Source: JAAYQA01 sp964510345
Lineage (GTDB): Bacteria; Bacillota; Clostridia; Tissierellales; Peptoniphilaceae
Length of the DNA stretch: 28,216 nt
Direction: 5' to 3'
NCBI GenBank assembly: GCA_964510345.1
Contig: CAZEBB010000025.1
Coordinates: forward strand, 1-28,216
Part shown: positions 23,795-28,216 of the stretch, in pieces
How the letters are laid out: each line of letters begins with the position of its first letter
Position numbering within the stretch: the first letter of the stretch is position 1
Position numbers and translations under genes: made by a program
The notes under the pieces: generated by a model
What the model saw: only the letters and a program-made list of their open reading frames with translations
What the model was told of the DNA's origin: nothing
Database searches by the model: none

Positions 23795-24955
23795 CTACGC
23801 ATTTTGTTCAAGCCAAGCATAAGCGGCGCCGGCAAGTGCGGCGGATGCCTTGGAAAGATTGTCCTCGTTAAAGACGACACCCGGATTGTGTACGGAGAGC
23901 GCATCCACGGAGTCTGTGCCGACCATCGCAAACATGCCCGGTACGAGATCCGTAACATAAGAGAAGTCTTCCGATCCGGAGAGCGGCTTGGTGTCGAGCA
24001 CTTTGTCATCGCCAAAGACTTGTTTCAGCACCGGAACAATCACATCGACCGTCGCCTCATCGTTGTACACCGAGGGAGTGACAATCCATTCGATCGTAAA
24101 GCTGCCACCGATCGCTGAACACACGCCGGCGCAGATCGATTCGATGCGGTTGACAATCCTGTCGCGGTCAACTTTGTTGAAGCTTCTGATGCTGCCTTCG
24201 ATGCGCGCGGTTTCGGGGATGATATTGCAGGCCGTCCCTCCACCTAAAATCCCCATCGTGCAGACGGTATTGCTGAACATACTGGTTTCTCTCGGAACGA
24301 TGCCGTCGATCAAAATGTAGATATTGGCAGCGATCAATAGCGGGTCGATTCCCTTTTCCGGCATGGAGCCGTGGGCGCCTTTTCCGGTAATGTCGATATA
24401 GAACGCATCCATCGCGGCGGACATAGTTCCCTTTGTATATTCGACGGTGCCGCGCTCCTGTGTCGACATGACGTGGAAGGCAAATGCCGCATCTACTTTA
24501 GGGTCTTCGAGTAGGCCATGATCGATCATGGATTGTGCACCGTTTCGCGTCTCTTCTCCGGGTTGAAACATGAGTTTGACTTTCCCTTTGAGTTCGGGCT
24601 CGATGTCTTTTAAGAGCTGAGCCGCGCCGAGGAGTTGTGCGGTGTGCATGTCGTGCCCACAAAGGTGACCATTGCCGTTGGTCGCTTTAAAGCCGAGATC
24701 GTTCACTTCAGCCGAGGGGAGAGCGTCCATATCGGCTCGAAGGAGAAAGGTCTTCTCGCCTTGGCCGCAGATCGCGACAAGACCGGACGGTCCGCAATCT
24801 TTGACTTCATATCCCATTTCTTCCAGACGTTTACGCACATAGGCAGTGGTTTGCGGCAGTTCCAATGCGAGTTCCGGCATCTGGTGGAGTGCGCGTCGGT
24901 CGGCGACGACGGTGTTGTGTAACTTACCCGCCGATTCAATCAATTTTTCGATCAT
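23795..24955 (-). CDS. M20 family amidohydrolase (N-acyl amino acid or aminoacylase type)
   Basis: A 386-residue dinuclear-metal hydrolase of the M20D (IAA-amino acid hydrolase/hippurate hydrolase/N-acetyldiaminopimelate deacetylase) group. Metal-binding motifs are LRADMDALP, C99-GHDMH104 (C99, H101, D102, H104), FQPGEE and AFHVM, with GxAHGSMPEKGIDPL as the dimerisation-domain hinge and SGSEDF near the C terminus. These enzymes cleave N-acyl groups or dipeptides from amino acids in the cytoplasm; the exact substrate cannot be given. AGGAGG is placed six bases before the ATG at 24955, and an extended -10 lies further upstream. It is a single-gene unit divergent from nadE. Confidence 0.92.
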   Translation of the reverse strand: MIEKLIESAGKLHNTVVADRRALHQMPELALELPQTTAYVRKRLEEMGYEVKDCGPSGLVAICGQGEKTFLLRADMDALPSAEVNDLGFKATNGNGHLCGHDMHTAQLLGAAQLLKDIEPELKGKVKLMFQPGEETRNGAQSMIDHGLLEDPKVDAAFAFHVMSTQERGTVEYTKGTMSAAMDAFYIDITGKGAHGSMPEKGIDPLLIAANIYILIDGIVPRETSMFSNTVCTMGILGGGTACNIIPETARIEGSIRSFNKVDRDRIVNRIESICAGVCSAIGGSFTIEWIVTPSVYNDEATVDVIVPVLKQVFGDDKVLDTKPLSGSEDFSYVTDLVPGMFAMVGTDSVDALSVHNPGVVFNEDNLSKASAALAGAAYAWLEQNA

Positions 24956-24982
24956 GGTAACCTCCTAAACGATATTGAAAGC

Positions 24983-24991
24983 ATTATAACA
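24983..24991 (-). promoter_or_regulatory. Extended -10 promoter for the M20 gene
   Basis: On the minus strand TGTTATAAT gives a perfect -10 TATAAT (24983-24988) with the extended TG. It lies about 28 bases before the start codon. The -35 is poor. Confidence 0.6.
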
Positions 24992-25051
24992 TGACTCGCG
25001 ATATTTAATCGAGGGTTGGGTATTATGTAGAAAAGAAAAGGGAGTGTGAGC

Positions 25052-25846
25052 ATGAAATATACATTGGAATTGCAATCGATCGTACCGCTTTTAAAAGAAT
25101 GGATACGTGAAAAAATGAAAGATTCCGGAGGAAGTAAAGCGATCCTCGGCATCTCGGGTGGAAAAGACAGCTCTGTCACCGCAGCGATTACCGCGGAAGC
25201 GCTTGGAGCAGAAAATGTGATCGGCATCTCGATGCCAAACGGCTATCAACACGATATCGACTTTGCAAAAGGGATTGCGGAGCATTTGGGCATCGAGTAT
25301 CGCGTGATCGACATTCAACCGATGTACGAAGCGTTTCATGCGGCATTGACTGCGCAGGTCGGTTCAATGATGACGGAGGTCTCACGAGACACCGTCATCA
25401 ACCTGCCGGCTAGAATTCGAATGACGCTCTTGTACGCCGTTTCACAGTCGGTCCCCGGAGCTCGCGTGATCAACACGAGCAATCTTTCGGAAGACTGGGT
25501 GGGGTACGCCACCATCTACGGTGATACTGCCGGTGCGTTCTCACCTTTGGGTGGATTTACGACGGACGAAGTGATCGAGATCGGTCGATTATTGCAGGTA
25601 CCGGAGCCGTATCTGGTGAAGCCACCTGAAGACGGTCTCACGGGCAAGACAGATGAAGAGAAGCTCGGCTTCACTTATGCCGTCCTGAACCGATATATTC
25701 GAGACGGTGTGATCGATGACGTAGAGACAAAAAAAGTGATCGACCGGATGCACGCGGTCAGCCGCTTTAAATTTAAGACGATCCCGATGTTTCCGGCGCC
25801 TCTTCCTGTACGCGCAGCAGACATCGCCGACGTCTATCCGTGGTAA
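25052..25846 (+). CDS. nadE: NAD+ synthase (ammonia- or glutamine-channelled NadE)
   Basis: A 264-residue NAD+ synthase, which makes NAD from nicotinate adenine dinucleotide, ATP and an ammonia source; the absence of a glutaminase (nitrilase) domain indicates the ammonia-dependent short form. The PP-loop reads S35-GGKDSS, with NTSNLSEDWVGYAT and SPLGGFTTDEV as substrate-binding segments, and GLTGKTDEEKLGFTYAVLNRYI near the C terminus. AAGGGAGTG at 25038-25046 suits ATG 25052 better than GTG 25046, which would sit on the binding site. The next gene follows after six bases. Confidence 0.94.
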   Translation: MKYTLELQSIVPLLKEWIREKMKDSGGSKAILGISGGKDSSVTAAITAEALGAENVIGISMPNGYQHDIDFAKGIAEHLGIEYRVIDIQPMYEAFHAALTAQVGSMMTEVSRDTVINLPARIRMTLLYAVSQSVPGARVINTSNLSEDWVGYATIYGDTAGAFSPLGGFTTDEVIEIGRLLQVPEPYLVKPPEDGLTGKTDEEKLGFTYAVLNRYIRDGVIDDVETKKVIDRMHAVSRFKFKTIPMFPAPLPVRAADIADVYPW

Positions 25847-25852
25847 CGACCC

Positions 25853-26602
25853 ATGGCAAATGATGATCGCGTTATGAAAGAAACGGAAGTCACCGTATCC
25901 GAGTATTTGTCGACGGTATCAGAGAAAAGGCAAAACGAAAGCCGCCTTCTCATTGAAATGATGCGAGAGATAACCGGCCTTCCTCCTGTGATGTGGGGAC
26001 CATCGATTATTGGATTTGGTACGGTGCATTACCGATATGACTCCGGAAGAGAAGGTGATATGCCGATCCTCGCCTTTAGTCCGCGGAAAGCGCAGATCAC
26101 AGTCTATTTTAGCGAGGGCTTTGATGAATACGGCGAGCACCTCGCAAAACTGGGGAAACACAAGACAAGCGTCTCATGCCTCTATATCAATAAGTTACAG
26201 GATGTCGATACGGACGTGTTAAAAGAACTGCTCAAAGCCTCGTGGAAACGCTATAGTCAGGAAGAGCCGAAGCCAAAAACAGTGGACGAATACATCGCGC
26301 AAATACCGGAGGACGCGCGCGAACGATTCGATGAATTGCGCGAATTCATGCACCGGTTGCTTCCCGACGCGAAGGAAGTATTGAGCTATGGAATCGTCGG
26401 CTTTAAGGTTGATACGAAACGACCAAGAGTCTATATTTCCGGTTGGAAAGACCATTTAGGAATGTATCCGATGCCGAAAGATCCGGAGCTAGCACGTGAA
26501 CTGAAACCTTATGTACACGGCAAGAGTTCCATTTGGTTATCGCTGGATGATCCGCTACCGGAGGATTTGATTCGGAGGATCGTTGTCGAACTGACAAAAT
26601 AA
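25853..26602 (+). CDS. Double DUF1801 (YdhG-like) protein
   Basis: A 249-residue protein made of two DUF1801 units. The first (about 14-140) has MWGPSIIGFGTVHYRYDSGREGDMPILAFSPRK and LGKHKTSVSCLYINKLQDVD, typical of one DUF1801 subgroup. The second (about 147-249) has YIAQIPEDARERFDELREFMHRLLP, LSYGIVGFKV and YPMPKDPELARELKPYVHGKSSIW, typical of the YdhG/frataxin-like subgroup, once annotated as iron chaperones. Usually these are separate proteins of 110-140 residues. No ribosome binding site is seen; ATG 25853 lies six bases after the nadE stop and is probably coupled. Function is unknown. Confidence 0.85.
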   Translation: MANDDRVMKETEVTVSEYLSTVSEKRQNESRLLIEMMREITGLPPVMWGPSIIGFGTVHYRYDSGREGDMPILAFSPRKAQITVYFSEGFDEYGEHLAKLGKHKTSVSCLYINKLQDVDTDVLKELLKASWKRYSQEEPKPKTVDEYIAQIPEDARERFDELREFMHRLLPDAKEVLSYGIVGFKVDTKRPRVYISGWKDHLGMYPMPKDPELARELKPYVHGKSSIWLSLDDPLPEDLIRRIVVELTK

Positions 26603-26627
26603 AAAAGGGCGAATTTGCCCTTTTTTT
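26601..26627. terminator. Bidirectional terminator between the DUF1801 and CWB2-glucosaminidase genes
   Basis: AAAAAAGGGC (26601-26610) pairs with GCCCTTTTTT (26617-26626), loop GAATTT, so each strand ends in a T-run. It overlaps the last bases of both converging genes. Confidence 0.88.
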
Positions 26628-28095
26628 ATTGCAGCTCTACGAGTCGGCTAAAGACGGTGTCGCTCAGGCTCCCGCTTCCTCCTAACACAGCGATCCGCAG
26701 GATCTCTTTTTGCGCCAAATACTGATCACTGGCCGATGGGATTCGGTTTTTTTCCATCAAGAGGATCGGGGCGCTGTATTTCGCAGCGACCGGTGCACCG
26801 ACGAGTGCGTCGGCGAAAATCTCTCCATTGGCCGCATAGAAGTTGACGGCGTTTGGAAAATAGGTTTTCGCAATTTGCAGCGAGGTGTCATAACGGTTGG
26901 ATCCGGCAATGCGTTCGACTTTGATACCATTGGCGCGAAGTTCAGATTCTAGTTCCTTGGACACACTGGAGGAGCCACCGACGATGAGAATATTCTTTAC
27001 ACGCAAGAGTTGGGCTCTCACTTCCGGCGTGAGGGACGTTCCATTGGTTAAATAAATCGGGAACTGCTCTTTCGCAGCATGGGGTGCGATGGCCAGGGCG
27101 TCGGCAAAACGCGTGCCGGAGGCGAGAATCGCGGTCGTCGGTACTTTTTTCGATTTGGTTTCAAGGTATTTTTGGATTTGCACCGAGGTATCATATCGCT
27201 CTTTTCCGGCGATTCGCTCGACCTTCAATCCGGAATCTTTTAAGGTTTTTTCAAGACTCGGTTGAATTGAGCCGATCCCTCCGAGGAGAATAATATTGCC
27301 GGATTCATTTTTTTTGAGCTCCTTCAAGGTCGCTTCCGGAAGCGTTCCGGTTTGTGTGAGGAGGATGGAGGCGTCCAAGTATCGAGCCAATGAAGCGGCG
27401 ACCAATGCATCGCTCGGCTTATCGCCATTTGCGATTATCGTGAACCTTGTCAGTCGATTGTTGTAATTGGCGACATTGGCAGCTGTTTCATAACGATTAG
27501 CGCCGGCTAGTCGAAAGACCGGTTTCGTCGGCATCGTGTACAGATGCGTCATGCGGCGGACGATATCGTTGCCGTAGTCGGAAGAGGGAGCCCATTTCCC
27601 GCCAAGCAGCTCCACCGTAGGGGCTTTTGCATAGATGGAAGGGAAGTGACGAGGATCCGGAGTTTCTTTCATCGGGAAATCCGGATGGCCGGCGTATAAA
27701 GCGAGATGATGAGCCATTGCGGTTATGCCTTCTTCCCAACTCGTAAAGCGTTTATGTGCCTGCGGGTCGGCATTTGAGCCGCCGGCAGTTGTCTTCAAAC
27801 CACAGGGGTTAAAGAAAGATGCGTCGAGGACTCCGGTGAATTTCATAAAATTGGTTTCTTTTGCGGACTGTGTATAAATGACCGCAGGGTCGATACCGTA
27901 TTGAACAGCTACCTCGTAAAAGACGGGTGCGAGTTCAATAAACAATGGAGTGGCTTCTTCCGCGGTTGCCCACTCTTTCATTTGATATACGGTCGTTGTC
28001 GGCTTTCCGAGGATCGGAGTTCCCGGCGCAGCGCTCACGAGTTGTGGTATGAATATCAATACGATCAGCAAAGACAGTATCCAGTTCTTTTTCAA
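26626..28095 (-). CDS. Secreted CWB2 protein with N-terminal glucosaminidase-like domain
   Basis: A 489-residue exported wall hydrolase. Signal peptide (about 1-22, MKKNWILSLLIVLIFIPQLVSA), then a glucosaminidase/GH73-like lysozyme-fold domain (about 40-185) with YGIDPAVIYTQSAKE80TNF; E80 is the expected catalytic glutamate, with NPCGLK and FTSWEEGITAMAHHL after it. Three CWB2 units follow from R195 (RLAGANRYETA, RIAGKERYDTS, RIAGSNRYDTS). It should cut peptidoglycan glycan strands while bound to the wall. The ATG at 28107 has a binding site directly touching it, whereas AGAAAGGATGTG is seven bases from TTG 28095, giving a normal MKKN signal peptide, so TTG is chosen. A TATAAT is seen about 30 bases upstream. 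Confidence 0.9.
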   Translation of the reverse strand: MKKNWILSLLIVLIFIPQLVSAAPGTPILGKPTTTVYQMKEWATAEEATPLFIELAPVFYEVAVQYGIDPAVIYTQSAKETNFMKFTGVLDASFFNPCGLKTTAGGSNADPQAHKRFTSWEEGITAMAHHLALYAGHPDFPMKETPDPRHFPSIYAKAPTVELLGGKWAPSSDYGNDIVRRMTHLYTMPTKPVFRLAGANRYETAANVANYNNRLTRFTIIANGDKPSDALVAASLARYLDASILLTQTGTLPEATLKELKKNESGNIILLGGIGSIQPSLEKTLKDSGLKVERIAGKERYDTSVQIQKYLETKSKKVPTTAILASGTRFADALAIAPHAAKEQFPIYLTNGTSLTPEVRAQLLRVKNILIVGGSSSVSKELESELRANGIKVERIAGSNRYDTSLQIAKTYFPNAVNFYAANGEIFADALVGAPVAAKYSAPILLMEKNRIPSASDQYLAQKEILRIAVLGGSGSLSDTVFSRLVELQ

Positions 28096-28160
28096 GTGCG
28101 TACACATCCTTTCTGCTTTTATTATACTCTATGGGTCAAATCGATAGGGGAAAGCCGAAA

Positions 28161-28189
28161 TTGATGGATATGTGAAATATTATTACAAT
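28161..28189 (+). promoter_or_regulatory. Rightward promoter for a gene beyond the window
   Basis: TTGATG (28161-28166) is 17 bases from TACAAT (28184-28189). It points out of the window, divergent from the CWB2-glucosaminidase gene; no start codon for its target is seen before the end. Confidence 0.5.
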
Positions 28190-28216
28190 TAGAATGTCCA
28201 GGAACAATAAACGATC

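Overview
The window reads as a low-to-mid GC Gram-positive anaerobe of the Clostridia/Tissierellia type. This is inferred from strong AGGAGG-like ribosome binding sites, several secreted proteins with triple cell-wall-binding type 2 (CWB2, PF04122-like) modules, a pyrophosphate-type phosphofructokinase and a threonine-to-glycine catabolic pair. I cannot name the species. No rRNA, tRNA, CRISPR array, transposase or integrase was seen.

Layout. (1) 1-4.3 kb: a type I restriction HsdR subunit (hsdM/hsdS must lie to the left if present), then a NimA-like flavin-binding protein and a GNAT acetyltransferase. The stretch at about 3.2-4.25 kb is visibly AT-richer than the rest and may be acquired DNA. 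(2) 4.3-9.3 kb: small housekeeping/accessory genes: a DsbA/FrnE-like oxidoreductase, a DUF7000-like protein, a nucleoside 2-deoxyribosyltransferase, a YwaF-like membrane protein, a DUF362 protein, a second GNAT, and a leftward CPBP membrane protease. (3) 9.45-16.3 kb: an ACT-domain protein, a TIGR04076 protein and a secreted CWB2-NodB polysaccharide deacetylase in one tight run; then, after a terminator, a secreted CWB2 protein with a calcium-loop domain, an HSL-type esterase and a membrane-bound acyltransferase in a second run. (4) 16.3-20.2 kb, leftward: tdh, kbl and a CWB2-PdaA-like deacetylase, practically without spacing. (5) 20.4-23.7 kb: pfp, then a membrane-anchored rhodanese and a large unrecognised helical protein. 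(6) 23.8-28.1 kb: a leftward M20 amidohydrolase, rightward nadE plus a double-DUF1801 protein, and a leftward CWB2 glucosaminidase.

The main theme is envelope remodelling: four secreted proteins each carry three CWB2 units but a different second module (NodB deacetylase, calcium-loop domain, PdaA-like deacetylase, glucosaminidase). In Clostridioides difficile CWB2 modules hold proteins on the wall through an anionic polymer. Two of the four sit in runs with non-wall genes: one with threonine degradation (tdh-kbl), one with an esterase and acyltransferase that could acylate and deacylate an envelope component. The second theme is amino acid and cofactor metabolism (Tdh/Kbl, M20 hydrolase, NadE, PPi-dependent glycolysis).

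Several starts were moved from the longest ORF to the codon behind a good ribosome binding site. Two of these are TTG: tdh, where the corrected start restores the E. coli Tdh residue numbering, and the CWB2 glucosaminidase. All family names come from reading motifs by eye; no database search was run.
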